NCBI RefSeq assembly: GCF_000069185.1
Contig: NC_010397.1
Location: 4,836,001 to 4,900,000, forward strand
Origin: Mycobacteroides abscessus ATCC 19977
GTDB taxonomy: Bacteria > Actinomycetota > Actinomycetes > Mycobacteriales > Mycobacteriaceae
DNA length: 64,000 bases
Direction: 5' to 3'
In this document: positions 17,945-29,933 of the stretch, in pieces
Layout: the number at the start of each line of letters is the position of its first letter
Position numbering within the stretch: position 1 is the stretch's first letter
Notes under the pieces: model-generated
Database searches by the model: none
The model's input: the letters and a program-made list of their open reading frames with translations, nothing else
Told to the model about the DNA's origin: nothing
Made by a program: the position numbers and the translations under genes

Positions 17945-19021
17945 TCATCTCCTGGCGATGTAAAAGTAATTGGAGGTGTCTTGCTCGATTTCGCGGACCG
18001 TTACATCCGAGAATCCCGCCTCGGCCAACATCGACTCAGCCAGCTGCCGCCCCCACATGGTGCCCAGCCCGGCGCCTTCCAGGCCGAGTGAAACGGGCAT
18101 GCAATGGGTCAGGGAAACGGTGTACCGATACGTGCTCATGGCGACGCCGATATTGTCTTCGAGCCGACTGGACGCCTTGATATCGGCCATCAGTAAGACT
18201 CCACCCGGGCGTAGTGCCCGATGAATGTTCGCGAGTACGGCAGCCGGATGGGCCTGGTCGTGGATCGTGTCGAACGCGGTAATGAGGTCATAGGTGGCCG
18301 GCGCGTTGAGCGTGGCCACATCCGCACTCAGGAACGACGCGTTACGTAGCCCCAGCCGCTCGGCATCTGCAGCCGCTGTTGCGATCGCCTCGTCCGAGAA
18401 ATCGACGCCCGTGAACCGGCTGGCGGGAAACGCCTGGGCCATAAGATTGATCGCATATCCACTGCCGCAGCCGAAATCGGCAACATCCAGGCCACCTTCC
18501 AACCCTTCCGGAAGCCCCTCAACCAGGGGAAGCACCGTCCTGATCAGCGCCTTGTCGAAGACCTCACGGCTGCGCTCTCCCATCACCGCGTGAAAACGTG
18601 GATAGTCTTGGTACTGCAGGCCGCCGCCCCGGCGGAAGCAGCCCAGAATCTTCTGTTCGACCTCGCTCAGCAGCGGCAAGTATTGGGCGAGGCGGGCCAG
18701 ATTGTTCAGGCCGGCCTCGCGCGTCAATGTCGCCGCACGGTGACTCGGCAGGGTGTAGATCGCACTCACCGGCTCGTAGTCCACTACGTGCGCCACGGTC
18801 ATCCCCGCCAGCCACTCGCGCACATAACGTTCTTCCAGCCCGGCAGCATCGGCAAGCTGTTCACTCGTCGAGCCGGCCGAGGCCGCCAGCGTGTCCAGCA
18901 AGCCGGTCTGATGACCGATGCTCATCAGCAGGACCAGGGCGGCATTGTCGATGGCCGCGGTGAGGCGCTCCGAAAATTCCTCAGTGGTCTCTGGTACGGG
19001 GTTTGCACTGGGAGCAGTCAC
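17945..19021 (-). CDS. Class I SAM-dependent methyltransferase with N-terminal winged helix (Rv2258c-like)
   Basis: The 358-residue protein combines an N-terminal helical/winged-helix region (about 20-100) with a Rossmann methyltransferase. Motif I is visible as [14 protein letters not shown] and the following acidic residue as [10 protein letters not shown]. The layout and length match the Mycobacterium tuberculosis Rv2258c family, whose substrate is not established. It starts 42 bases after the sulfide-reductase-like gene, so it is likely co-transcribed. A thiol or sulfide methyl acceptor would fit the context but is speculation. Confidence 0.8.
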   Translation of the reverse strand: MTAPSANPVPETTEEFSERLTAAIDNAALVLLMSIGHQTGLLDTLAASAGSTSEQLADAAGLEERYVREWLAGMTVAHVVDYEPVSAIYTLPSHRAATLTREAGLNNLARLAQYLPLLSEVEQKILGCFRRGGGLQYQDYPRFHAVMGERSREVFDKALIRTVLPLVEGLPEGLEGGLDVADFGCGSGYAINLMAQAFPASRFTGVDFSDEAIATAAADAERLGLRNASFLSADVATLNAPATYDLITAFDTIHDQAHPAAVLANIHRALRPGGVLLMADIKASSRLEDNIGVAMSTYRYTVSLTHCMPVSLGLEGAGLGTMWGRQLAESMLAEAGFSDVTVREIEQDTSNYFYIARR

Positions 19022-19063
19022 GCCTATCCACCATACGCGAGCGGTCGTGAGGATGGCGAGATA

Positions 19064-20233
19064 TCAAGCACCGGAACGGGACTCCCACATATCACGCCAT
19101 TGGGCCTCCTCATCCCGCTTGTCGTGATGCTGACCCACCGAAGGTTCGGTGAGGGTGATCGCCGGATGCGGCAGCGTGAAGAAATCGCCCTTACCTTGCG
19201 CCGCGCGGTGCTGACCAGTGTCGAGGTAGCAGTACCCCAGGCCTGACAGCACCGCCTTCCTGTCGGACCGGCCCAGGTAATGAAGAACGTTCTGGGCAGC
19301 TGCTTTTGCGCCATTCTTGGCAAAAATCGCGGCTTTCGGCAGCGGCTTGCCGGACGGTGATGTGACTGCCGCGGTGTCGCCGATCGCCCAGATCCCGTCG
19401 TACTGGGTTTGCATGGTTTCCGCATCGACAGCGATCCATCCCTGCCCGTCGATCGTGACCGACGGCTCGTGCGGCGGCACGAACACCAGTAAGTCAAAGC
19501 TTGCGGTGGTGCCATCGCCGAACACGACAACCTTGCGCTCCGGGTCGATACATTCAGTCGTGCGTTCACCATGAAAGGTGATGCCGTTGTCCTTGAGCAA
19601 CTGCACCAGCTGCGGTCCGGCATACGGCCCCGCCGAGGGCATCGGGTGCACCTCCGGGGTGTACATACTGATCTCGACGGCTGATCGTACGTTCTTCTCA
19701 TTCAGTAGATCCGAGGCCAGTAGCGCACCTTCGTACGGGGCCACCGGACAGCGGAACGGCTGCGACGTCACCAGAAAGACCAGTTTGCCTGCTGAGAAAT
19801 CCGCCAAGGCGCGGCGGGCATCACCAGCCCCCGCGACGCTGTAGTAGTGCACCGCGTCGCCCCGGGCGGCCGATTCGGCCAGTCCGCGCACCTTGTCAAG
19901 AGCGTTACGGGCGCCCGTGGCGATGACGAGGGCATCGAAGGACAGCGTCGACGAGTCGGACAGGGTCACCGTGTGGGCGTTGGGATCTATCGCGGTCACC
20001 GACCCTGTAATGGCGGTTACCCCCGACAGAGACTCGGCATTCGGCCGAATCGGAACGCTCTCGACTTCCCGCCAACCTCTCATCACCCAGGGCAACGTGA
20101 AACCGAGAAAATGTGAGAAGTCTTCGTCGACAACCGTGATGTCCACACCGTCGAGAGGTACGTCAGACTGCCGGATTTCGTTGATCACGCTCAGGCCGCC
20201 GATTCCGGCGCCCAGGATGACGATCTTCTTCAT
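19064..20233 (-). CDS. Sulfide:quinone reductase / flavocytochrome-c-sulfide-dehydrogenase-type flavoprotein
   Basis: The 389-residue protein has the FAD motif VILGAGIGGLS at residues 5-15 and a second nucleotide-fold region with ALVIATGAR. Both redox Cys of sulfide-oxidising members are present: Cys162 in FRCPVAPYE and Cys335 in LGYCYLD, at positions close to those of flavocytochrome c sulfide dehydrogenase. Sulfide is oxidised to protein-bound or free persulfide with electrons passed to FAD and quinone. The start at 20233 has GGAGCGCGGAAC upstream and begins right at the FAD motif. It follows the DsbA-like gene by 43 bases. Confidence 0.85.
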   Translation of the reverse strand: MKKIVILGAGIGGLSVINEIRQSDVPLDGVDITVVDEDFSHFLGFTLPWVMRGWREVESVPIRPNAESLSGVTAITGSVTAIDPNAHTVTLSDSSTLSFDALVIATGARNALDKVRGLAESAARGDAVHYYSVAGAGDARRALADFSAGKLVFLVTSQPFRCPVAPYEGALLASDLLNEKNVRSAVEISMYTPEVHPMPSAGPYAGPQLVQLLKDNGITFHGERTTECIDPERKVVVFGDGTTASFDLLVFVPPHEPSVTIDGQGWIAVDAETMQTQYDGIWAIGDTAAVTSPSGKPLPKAAIFAKNGAKAAAQNVLHYLGRSDRKAVLSGLGYCYLDTGQHRAAQGKGDFFTLPHPAITLTEPSVGQHHDKRDEEAQWRDMWESRSGA

Positions 20234-20276
20234 GTTCCGCGCTCCATCTTCCTGAATAGATTGAATAGTGGGCTTT

Positions 20277-20897
20277 CTAATGGGCCGGTCGGGGGCGCTG
20301 CAGCTGAGCGAATTCCGGGACCCGTGCCAGAGCCGCGACCGCGTCAAAAAGCGCCCTAGCGCTGTCGTGTTCTGGCACAGCCGTCAGCACCGGCCCAAAG
20401 GACGTGCGTCCATTTACCTGCATAAGAGGGCTGCCCCCGACATCGCCCAGCGCGCGCTGGCCCGCCTCGTGGGAGCGGCGGACCTCCGCATCCAATGAGG
20501 CATCTGACAACGTTTCACGTGTCGTCGTCAGGGGTGCCACCGCGCCCAGCACGCGATCCGCGAGTTCCGCGTCGAGGGGCAACGACTCATCGAAATACAG
20601 TCGGCCGAAGGCGAAGTACGCGGTGCGCAGACCCTGCTGGCCCAGCTCGCACTGGATGCCCGCCATGAGCCGCCCCACCCTTCGCGAGTCCCGCATCCGG
20701 GCCTGCTGCACGTCGGGCAGCTCCCTGCCCTCGTTCAACACGGCCAGGTTCATCAGCTGCCAATCGACCGGTATTCCGGACCCGATCGCGACCGCGTCCA
20801 GCCAGCGTGCGGTGTTCCACGAGAACGGACACACCGGATCCAGCCAAATCCTCACATCGAACGGTCCGCTTGCCGCTGCATCGCCATCCGCTGGCAT
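20277..20897 (-). CDS. Cytoplasmic DsbA-like protein (mycothiol-dependent nitroreductase Rv2466c-like)
   Basis: The 206-residue protein lacks a signal peptide and has a DsbA-like thioredoxin fold with DPVCPFSW at residues 20-27; Rv2466c-type proteins carry a CPWC motif at the same place, so the second Cys is Ser here. Members use mycothiol in redox reactions. It is the first gene of the minus-strand sulfur-related run and is preceded by a CsoR-type operator at 20990. A single-Cys version could handle mycothiol persulfides or mixed disulfides; that is inference. Confidence 0.75.
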   Translation of the reverse strand: MPADGDAAASGPFDVRIWLDPVCPFSWNTARWLDAVAIGSGIPVDWQLMNLAVLNEGRELPDVQQARMRDSRRVGRLMAGIQCELGQQGLRTAYFAFGRLYFDESLPLDAELADRVLGAVAPLTTTRETLSDASLDAEVRRSHEAGQRALGDVGGSPLMQVNGRTSFGPVLTAVPEHDSARALFDAVAALARVPEFAQLQRPRPAH

Positions 20898-20989
20898 ACG
20901 GCATCTCCCTTCACGTGTGCATCAAGGCCGACACCAAGAAAAGACCACACTGACGCCTGCCGCAGGTGGCCCCCGCTTTCATTCATACC

Positions 20990-21005
20990 ATACCCCCTAA
21001 GGTAT
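20990..21005. promoter_or_regulatory. CsoR/CstR-type operator before the minus-strand sulfur genes
   Basis: ATACCCCCTAAGGTAT differs from the reverse complement of the site at 21044-21059 at one base. The ATACC...GGTAT form with a run of G or C is the known CsoR-family operator pattern. It lies 93 bases upstream of the DsbA-like start. Confidence 0.7.
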
Positions 21006-21043
21006 TTGCGTCGCGGGCGACATATGTGGTGTTATCGACGTCA

Positions 21044-21059
21044 ATACCCTAGGGGGTAT
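21044..21059. promoter_or_regulatory. CsoR/CstR-type operator before mmpS
   Basis: ATACCCTAGGGGGTAT lies 52 bases before the mmpS ATG, 54 bases centre-to-centre from the operator at 20990. Together they flank the divergent promoter region at 20898-21110. Confidence 0.75.
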
Positions 21060-21110
21060 GGTATCTGTCGCCATAGCCCGCGCGTCTACAGAAGAAAGTT
21101 GGTGCAGACC

Positions 21111-21532
21111 ATGCGTACAGCCACAGCATCCGTCTTGAAGCGGGCCTGGGTTCCCGCGGTTGTCGCCTGCGCGGTCGGTCTCGGCGCCATAGCGGTGACG
21201 AATCTGCGCGGTGCGTTCGGGTCCGAGCCGATATTCTCGGCAACGGGCACGAGCGCGGAACCACTCGCGTCTTCCACGATCAAGCATGTGCGCTACGAGG
21301 TCTACGGGCCCAGCAGTGCCACGGGCGCGGTGAGCTACCTGGACAAAGACGCGCGGTCTCAACGCGTCGATTTCACCAGTCTGCCCTGGACGCACACGAT
21401 CGAAACATCGGCACCCGCGGTGATTGCCAGTGTTGTGGCACAAGGTAATAGCCCCTCTCTCGGCTGCCGGATATCCGTCAACGGCCGGGTCCAAGACGAA
21501 CAGTCCACCGAGGGCCACCGCGCCCAGACCTC

Positions 21533-21554
<22 letters not shown>
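21111..21554 (+). CDS. mmpS: MmpS family accessory protein
   Basis: The 147-residue protein has one N-terminal membrane helix (about 8-28, WVPAVVACAVGLGAIAV) and a periplasmic MmpS domain. The family signatures VRYEVYGPSSATGAVSYLD, LPWTHTIET and a late pair of Cys (LGCRISVNG, TSCLVKAA) are all present. MmpS proteins pair with MmpL transporters to export siderophores, lipids or drugs. The ATG at 21111 follows GAAGAAAG and restores the normal family length; a longer upstream frame runs through the operator. It overlaps mmpL. Confidence 0.92.
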
Positions 21555-24704
<3,150 letters not shown>

Positions 24705-24705
24705 C

Positions 24706-24723
24706 ACGCGGACGCCGCCGCGT
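24706..24723. terminator. Short GC hairpin after the repressor gene
   Basis: ACGCGGACGCCGCCGCGT forms a 6-base GC stem with a 6-base loop between the ends of two convergent genes. No T-tract follows, so termination is only possible. Confidence 0.3.
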
Positions 24724-24725
24724 CG

Positions 24726-25157
24726 TTACAGCTCGCCGGAAAAATCCGCCGTGAACCACCGATCGGGCTTGATCGTGAACAGCACGGTATCGGTGTTGTC
24801 ATAACTGCGCGCGAATTCGCGCCCCGCCTCCTCGCCGAGATAGCGGATGGCGATCTCTTCCCTTGGCCCGGCAGAGGCCGGCCGCTCCGTATCGACAACC
24901 GTTCCCTCGACAACGACATACTGGTACGGCGGCTCTTCATGCTGCACTGTGAGCGTTATGGCGCCGGCCCGCTCGATCAAGCGTGCCTTTCGATTTCCCG
25001 CGCCGGTATTGATCCGGATATTGCCCCCGGGTGTGTAGTCGTACCAAATCGGCACACTCGCAGGCGGGCGTCCGTCGTCGGTCGCAACAGACAACACCGC
25101 GACGTGCTTCGCGGCAAGGAAATCATGGCGTTCTGCTTCGGTGAACTTGCGTGGCAT
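24726..25157 (-). CDS. PPOX-class (pyridoxamine-phosphate-oxidase-like) flavin/F420 protein
   Basis: The 143-residue protein has the split-barrel fold pattern of the PPOX family: HVAVLSVATDDGRPPASVPIWYDY near the start and a strand-rich centre with KARLIERAGAITLTVQ. Mycobacterial members use F420, FMN or heme derivatives; the cofactor here cannot be assigned from sequence. It converges on the repressor gene and precedes a TetR gene on the same strand. Confidence 0.75.
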   Translation of the reverse strand: MPRKFTEAERHDFLAAKHVAVLSVATDDGRPPASVPIWYDYTPGGNIRINTGAGNRKARLIERAGAITLTVQHEEPPYQYVVVEGTVVDTERPASAGPREEIAIRYLGEEAGREFARSYDNTDTVLFTIKPDRWFTADFSGEL

Positions 25158-25212
25158 GTGGCATCAAACCATCGGCCCCGCACCCCTTATTCCCCCCCAC
25201 TCCTGAGCGGCG

Positions 25213-25809
25213 TCATGCCCCGATTCCCTTGAAAAGGTTATCCAGCAAGGCGTCCACGAATCCCGCGGTCAACGGCTGGTCAGGCACAAGTAGCCGGTGG
25301 TAGCAGGCGCCCCACAGCTGATCCACCATGACCTCGGGGTCCACGTTCGCACGCAACTGTCCACGTTCCTGCGCGCGGCGTATCGCCGCGACTGCCAGGG
25401 CACGGCGTGGTCCCGAATATCGTTGCAAAAAAGCAGCTTTGAGCTCCGGATCGACTTGGGCCTGGCCGATGAGTTCGCCGATGATGGCACCCGCAGCCGT
25501 ATCCCGAATGACACCGAGGAAGGCCCGCATCTGCGCGCGCAGGTCGCGCTCGATCTCACCGCTGTCCGGGAAATTCAGGTCCGGTTCCACCTTCCTGAAA
25601 TACCCGTCAAGCGCCAGCGCCCCCTTGGACGGCCACCACTTGTAGATCGTCATCTTGCTCGCGCCGGAAAGAGCGGCGACCTTGTCGATGGTGAACCCTC
25701 CCATGCCTTCGGTGAACAACAACTCACCCGCCGCCTGAAGCACCTCCTCGCGCACCTCTTCGGTCGGTCGCCGCCCACGGCGAGGCTGCCTTGGCCGAGT
25801 TCCGTTCAC
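25213..25809 (-). CDS. TetR family regulator
   Basis: The 198-residue protein has an N-terminal TetR helix-turn-helix (about 15-60; IDKVAALSGASKMTIYKWW) and a C-terminal domain of the TetR_C type (about 85-190). It diverges from an SDR gene; the 90 bases between them carry a perfect 20-base inverted repeat, its likely operator. It should repress both itself and the SDR. Confidence 0.9.
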   Translation of the reverse strand: MNGTRPRQPRRGRRPTEEVREEVLQAAGELLFTEGMGGFTIDKVAALSGASKMTIYKWWPSKGALALDGYFRKVEPDLNFPDSGEIERDLRAQMRAFLGVIRDTAAGAIIGELIGQAQVDPELKAAFLQRYSGPRRALAVAAIRRAQERGQLRANVDPEVMVDQLWGACYHRLLVPDQPLTAGFVDALLDNLFKGIGA

Positions 25810-25833
25810 CGCACCCCTCCACTCCTTGCCCTC

Positions 25834-25880
25834 TATGTGTACGTACCGTACATTACATATATGTACGGTACGTACACATA
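25834..25880. promoter_or_regulatory. Large double operator between TetR and SDR
   Basis: The arms at 25834-25853 and 25861-25880 are perfect 20-base reverse complements around a 7-base spacer. Each arm itself holds a dyad, TGTACGTACCGTACA (25838-25852) and its mirror (25862-25876), centres 24 bases apart, so two TetR dimers may bind. Confidence 0.75.
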
Positions 25881-25899
25881 ATGATCGAAAGGGCTTCCT

Positions 25900-26667
25900 A
25901 TGCAGATTTCGGGCAACACGGTGTTCATCCCCGGAGCCACCAGCGGGATCGGTTTAGAGCTCGCACTGGCCTTGCAGGCCAAGGGCAATACCGTGATCGT
26001 AGGTGGCCGGCGCATCGAGCTACTGGATCAGATCCGCAGGGATCACCCGGGGGTTTCGACCGTGCGCATCGACATTTCCGACCCGGCGAGCATCGACATC
26101 GCCGCCCAACAGGTACTTACCGACCACCCGACCCTCAACATCCTTGTCACCATGGCCGGGATCATGCGCGTCGAAGACTGGCATCACCCCGAGTCGTTTC
26201 TGCAATCCGCCGAGGAGATCGTCACCACGAATGTGCTCGGCCCGATTCGTTTGATCGCCGCCTTCATCGAACATCTGCAGGTGCGGCCGGAAGCCACCAT
26301 CATCACCGTGTCATCAGGGCTGGCCTTTGCGCCGCTGAAGGTCACGCCCAGCTATAACGCGTCCAAAGCCGCCATTCACATGCTCAGCGAGTCGCTCCGG
26401 CTACAACTCGCAGACACCCGTGTCGAGGTCAAAGAACTGCTGCCACCGGCGGTCCGAACGAACCTGATGCCCGGACAACAAGAGAGCGAATTCGCGATGC
26501 CCCTGAAGGATTTCATCGACGAAGTGATCGCGCTGCTCGAGAGCGAGCCCGATGCCCACGAGATCCAGGTCGAACGGGTGAAGTTCCTGCGCTATGGCGA
26601 GGTCCGCGGAGACTACGACGACGTCGTGGCCACACTCAACGCATCGGACCCACACGCGCGCCGGTAG
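25900..26667 (+). CDS. Short-chain dehydrogenase/reductase (DltE-like)
   Basis: The 255-residue protein is a classical SDR with cofactor motif GATSGIG at 12-18 and catalytic Ser139, Tyr152 and Lys156 (SYNASKAA). It most resembles the DltE-type SDRs of actinobacteria, whose substrates are unknown. It diverges from a TetR regulator across a strong double operator, so it is probably induced by its substrate or a related compound. Confidence 0.9.
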   Translation: MQISGNTVFIPGATSGIGLELALALQAKGNTVIVGGRRIELLDQIRRDHPGVSTVRIDISDPASIDIAAQQVLTDHPTLNILVTMAGIMRVEDWHHPESFLQSAEEIVTTNVLGPIRLIAAFIEHLQVRPEATIITVSSGLAFAPLKVTPSYNASKAAIHMLSESLRLQLADTRVEVKELLPPAVRTNLMPGQQESEFAMPLKDFIDEVIALLESEPDAHEIQVERVKFLRYGEVRGDYDDVVATLNASDPHARR

Positions 26668-26724
26668 CCGGGTGTCGCAGACCTCACCTGGCCACACGGT
26701 GACACTCTTGCCAAGATTGAGCTG

Positions 26725-27663
26725 ATGACAGGCGAGGCGAGCACGGGTGTACCCGGCACGAAGATCGCGCTGGCGCTGGGCGCTGGCGGAGCACGCGGCT
26801 ACGCACACATCGGCGTGATCCAGGAGTTACACGAGCGCGGCTTTGAGATCTCCGGTATTTCCGGATCATCGATGGGCGCATTGGTGGGTGGCCTGGAGGC
26901 CGCTGGCGCACTCGACGAATTCGCCTTGTGGGCAACATCTTTGACCCAACGGGCGGTACTGAGGCTGTTGGATCCCACCTGGACCAGCCCCGGCTTCTTT
27001 CGCGCGGAAAAGATCCTTGACGTGGTACGCGAGCTGCTCGGAGATGTCGCGATCGAAGACCTGCCGATTCCGTTCACGGCCGTGGCGACGGACTTGATCG
27101 CCGGCAAGTCGGTGTGGCTGCAGAATGGCTCACTGGCCTCCGCCATCCGTGCATCAATCGCGATTCCCGGGATGATCTCGCCACATGTTCTCAATGGGCG
27201 GGTGCTCGCCGACGGTGGCGTTTTGGACCTGCCTGCCGTGGCTCCCCTCGCTGGAGTGCACGCCGAGTTGCGGGTCGCGGTGACCCTCAGCGGGGGCGAC
27301 GAGCGGCGCGCACCCGCGCCGCCGGAACCGGAGCCAGAACCGCGAGAACCGCGTGTCACCACGGAATGGCTGAACCGTCTGTTGCGGAGCACCTCGGCGT
27401 TGTTCTCAACCGACGATCCCGAGGTGGCAGGCCAGCCAGACCCCGCCGCGAAACTGACCAGCTTCGAGGTGATGAACCGCACCATCGAGGTCATGCAGTC
27501 ACAACTTGCCCGCATGCAGCTGGCCGCGCATCCACCGGATGTCCTGATCGAGGTACCCCGCAGCGTCAGCCGCAGTCTCGACTTTCACCGGGCCACCGAG
27601 GTGATCGAGGTTGGGCGCCGCTGCGCCGCCGAGGCTCTCGACGCGTACGCACACACAAACTAG
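26725..27663 (+). CDS. Patatin-like phospholipase (RssA-like)
   Basis: The 312-residue protein has the patatin catalytic pieces: oxyanion loop GAGGARG (residues 19-25), nucleophile Ser49 in GSSMG and Asp163 in ADGGVLDLPAV. These enzymes hydrolyse acyl esters of phospholipids or other lipids. There is no signal peptide. A Pro/Glu-rich linker near residues 194-208 (PPEPEPEPREPR) separates the catalytic half from a helical tail. Confidence 0.88.
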   Translation: MTGEASTGVPGTKIALALGAGGARGYAHIGVIQELHERGFEISGISGSSMGALVGGLEAAGALDEFALWATSLTQRAVLRLLDPTWTSPGFFRAEKILDVVRELLGDVAIEDLPIPFTAVATDLIAGKSVWLQNGSLASAIRASIAIPGMISPHVLNGRVLADGGVLDLPAVAPLAGVHAELRVAVTLSGGDERRAPAPPEPEPEPREPRVTTEWLNRLLRSTSALFSTDDPEVAGQPDPAAKLTSFEVMNRTIEVMQSQLARMQLAAHPPDVLIEVPRSVSRSLDFHRATEVIEVGRRCAAEALDAYAHTN

Positions 27664-27716
27664 CCGTGGCCCCCGCGGCGGCCGACCGATCCCCGATCGC
27701 ATAGGCGGCCCGCGGT

Positions 27717-27743
27717 TTATCCACAATCCGGAGTTCATCCACA
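27717..27743. promoter_or_regulatory. Two DnaA-box-like sequences upstream of the HNH gene
   Basis: TTATCCACA (27717-27725) is a perfect DnaA box; TCATCCACA (27735-27743) matches 8 of 9 bases, 18 bases further on. They lie 53-79 bases before the ATG of the DUF222 protein. The rest of 27664-27795 is plain GC-rich spacer. Confidence 0.5.
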
Positions 27744-27795
27744 ACAACGGCCCCATACACGCCGTGCTCCCACCGATCTCACTAAAATCAAACGC

Positions 27796-29133
27796 ATGTT
27801 CGATGAGTTGGGCGATGTGGAGCTGATCGATCTGATCGCGTCCGCACAACGCGCCGAGGCGCAGGCATGCGCCCGGAAATTGGACGCGATCGGAGTGCTT
27901 GTCGACCGGCACGCCGATCTCGGCAAGCCCGATGAGCGCGACCATCACGCACTGGATCGTTGGGACAGGGTCGCCTCGGAAGTCGCCGCGGCCCAAGGCA
28001 TCACGCACGCGCTGGCGTCCAGCCAAATGCGCTACGCCCAGGTTCTGCGACACCGCCTCCGGGCAGTCGCGGAGCGCTTCGCGGCCGGTGATCTCGACTT
28101 CCGGACCGTTGCGCTGATCATCAATCGCACCGAACTCGTCGACGACGAAGCCGTGGTGGCACGCGTAGATGCCGCCATCGTGCGCGCGCTGCCGCGGTGG
28201 GCACGCTGGTCACACAAACGCATCACCGCAGCGCTCGATGCACTGGTGCTTCACTTCGATCAGGACGCCGTGCGGCGCAACCGATCTGCCACCGACAAAC
28301 GACATCTGGAGATTCGCCCCCTCGGAAACGGGGAGCCGGTCGCCGAGGTCTGGGGCACCCTGCAGGCCGTCCATGCCGTGGCGCTGGACAAGCGCCTGGA
28401 TCTCTTGGCCGGCACCGTGTGCCCGGCGGATCCCCGGTCCAAGACCCAGCGTCGCGCCGATGCCGTCGGTGCATTGACCCAAGGTCTCAACCGAATGCGC
28501 TGCGCCTGCGGACACCCCGATTGCTCCGGCCGTGATACCGCCGACGTGCCCGTGGTGGTCAACGTGGTCATCAACCAATCCACCCTCGCCGGCAGTGACG
28601 ACTGCCCTGCCCATGTACCGGGCTTCGGGGTCCTGGCCGCTGAGTCAGCCCGTGCCGCAGTCGCCGGTACCCCAACCCGCAACCTCACGGACTCACGTAG
28701 CACCGGATACCGCCCCTCCGCCAAGCTTGCCGCCTTCGTACGTTCCCGCGATCAACTGTGCCGGTTCCCCGGTTGCGAAGCCGTCGCCGACCGCGCCGAT
28801 ATCGATCACACCGTGCCCTGGGCCACGGGTGGCCCCACCACTGGCGCCAATCTGAAGGCCCTGTGCCGCAAGCATCATCTCCTGAAGACCTTCGGCCAGT
28901 GGACGGAGCTTCAAGAACCCGACGGCACCGTGATCTGGAAGTCTCCGACGGGGCATCGCTATGCCACCACCCCGGTCAGCTGGTTCCTCTTCCCGGCGCT
29001 TACTCGCCACCACACCCGCCAACAGGCACGTGACCGTAGGCGGCGGACTGAACGAAACTTGAATCGCGAACAACGATTACAACGTGAGGCTGCACTGGCT
29101 GCGCTTGCCGCCAAGGATCCGCCGCCGTTCTAG
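27796..29133 (+). CDS. DUF222/HNH endonuclease (13E12-repeat-type) protein
   Basis: The 445-residue protein has an N-terminal DUF222 region (about 1-280) and a C-terminal HNH nuclease domain with CRFPGCEAVADRADIDH, ATGGPTTGANLKALCRKHH: two zinc-type Cys pairs plus the Asp-His and the later His-His of the HNH motif. Mycobacterial genomes carry many copies; they are linked to mobile or repetitive 13E12 loci, but biological role is unproven. No flanking repeats are seen here, so this copy looks resident. Confidence 0.85.
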   Translation: MFDELGDVELIDLIASAQRAEAQACARKLDAIGVLVDRHADLGKPDERDHHALDRWDRVASEVAAAQGITHALASSQMRYAQVLRHRLRAVAERFAAGDLDFRTVALIINRTELVDDEAVVARVDAAIVRALPRWARWSHKRITAALDALVLHFDQDAVRRNRSATDKRHLEIRPLGNGEPVAEVWGTLQAVHAVALDKRLDLLAGTVCPADPRSKTQRRADAVGALTQGLNRMRCACGHPDCSGRDTADVPVVVNVVINQSTLAGSDDCPAHVPGFGVLAAESARAAVAGTPTRNLTDSRSTGYRPSAKLAAFVRSRDQLCRFPGCEAVADRADIDHTVPWATGGPTTGANLKALCRKHHLLKTFGQWTELQEPDGTVIWKSPTGHRYATTPVSWFLFPALTRHHTRQQARDRRRRTERNLNREQRLQREAALAALAAKDPPPF

Positions 29134-29145
29134 TGGGCGTGCGAC

Positions 29146-29781
29146 CTACTCCGGCCAGCTGTTGGCGTGAATCAGATCTACCAGATCGTCGCGCACGAAA
29201 GAAGGGTCGAAGTGCGCGAGGACATCCGCGTTCATGTTGCCGAAAGTGCTACGCGGACGATGCCGGTTTCCCTCGAAGAAGGCGCGCAAGATCCGGTTCT
29301 TGAAATCGGGCCGCGGGTGCGCGGCAACCACCTCGTCTAAATCCTTACCGGACAGTGCATCCCGGTCGATCCCGACCACGTCTGTCTCGACACCGGCAGT
29401 CACCAGCGCTACCTCCGGGCTGAGGAACTCGGTGATTCCCGGCGTGGTGTGCAGCGCAATCGCCAGCCACACGTTCTGCGCGTCCTCGGCACCCACCCCA
29501 CGCTCGATCAGAAAGTCTCGGGCGGCATTGGCGCCGTCGACCTCGAACCGGAGCGGTGAACCGCGGTAGCCATCGGTGAGCCCGATGTCATGGAACATCG
29601 CCCCGGCGTACAACAACTCAAGATCGGGCTTCACGCCGCGGCGCTGCCCCTGCAGCACGCCAAACAGGTACACCCGTCGCGAGTGGTGAAACAGTAGGTC
29701 ATCCTCGGTGTCATGGATGTACTCGGTAATCTCCCGGACAAGTGGGGTATCGGGGATCTCGACTCCAGCGATCTCGGTCAT
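29146..29781 (-). CDS. HD domain phosphohydrolase-like protein
   Basis: The 211-residue protein has an HD fold with the metal ligands in FHHSRRVYLFG and AMFHDIGLTDGY, and a later ALHTTPGITE. It resembles stand-alone HD proteins related to cyanamide hydratase. The ATG at 29781 has AAAGGCATGCC upstream and starts a normal HD protein; a longer upstream frame overlaps the neighbouring promoter. It diverges from a GlxA-type regulator, the likely controller. Confidence 0.8.
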   Translation of the reverse strand: MTEIAGVEIPDTPLVREITEYIHDTEDDLLFHHSRRVYLFGVLQGQRRGVKPDLELLYAGAMFHDIGLTDGYRGSPLRFEVDGANAARDFLIERGVGAEDAQNVWLAIALHTTPGITEFLSPEVALVTAGVETDVVGIDRDALSGKDLDEVVAAHPRPDFKNRILRAFFEGNRHRPRSTFGNMNADVLAHFDPSFVRDDLVDLIHANSWPE

Positions 29782-29933
29782 GGCATGCCTTTCATCTGAT
29801 GTGGCTCGTATCCGGCGGAACTCCGTTCCCCACGAGTCTGTGAGCCCGCAGCTCGCCGGTGAGAGAGGTAAGACGGCCGTCGATCCCACAGATCCGGACA
29901 TACGGGCCGGCGCGCGTCTGCGATCCTGAGGGC

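Noticed and set aside
27796..29133. A mobile element around the DUF222/HNH gene
   Set aside because: No terminal repeats, target duplications or transposase were seen on either side.
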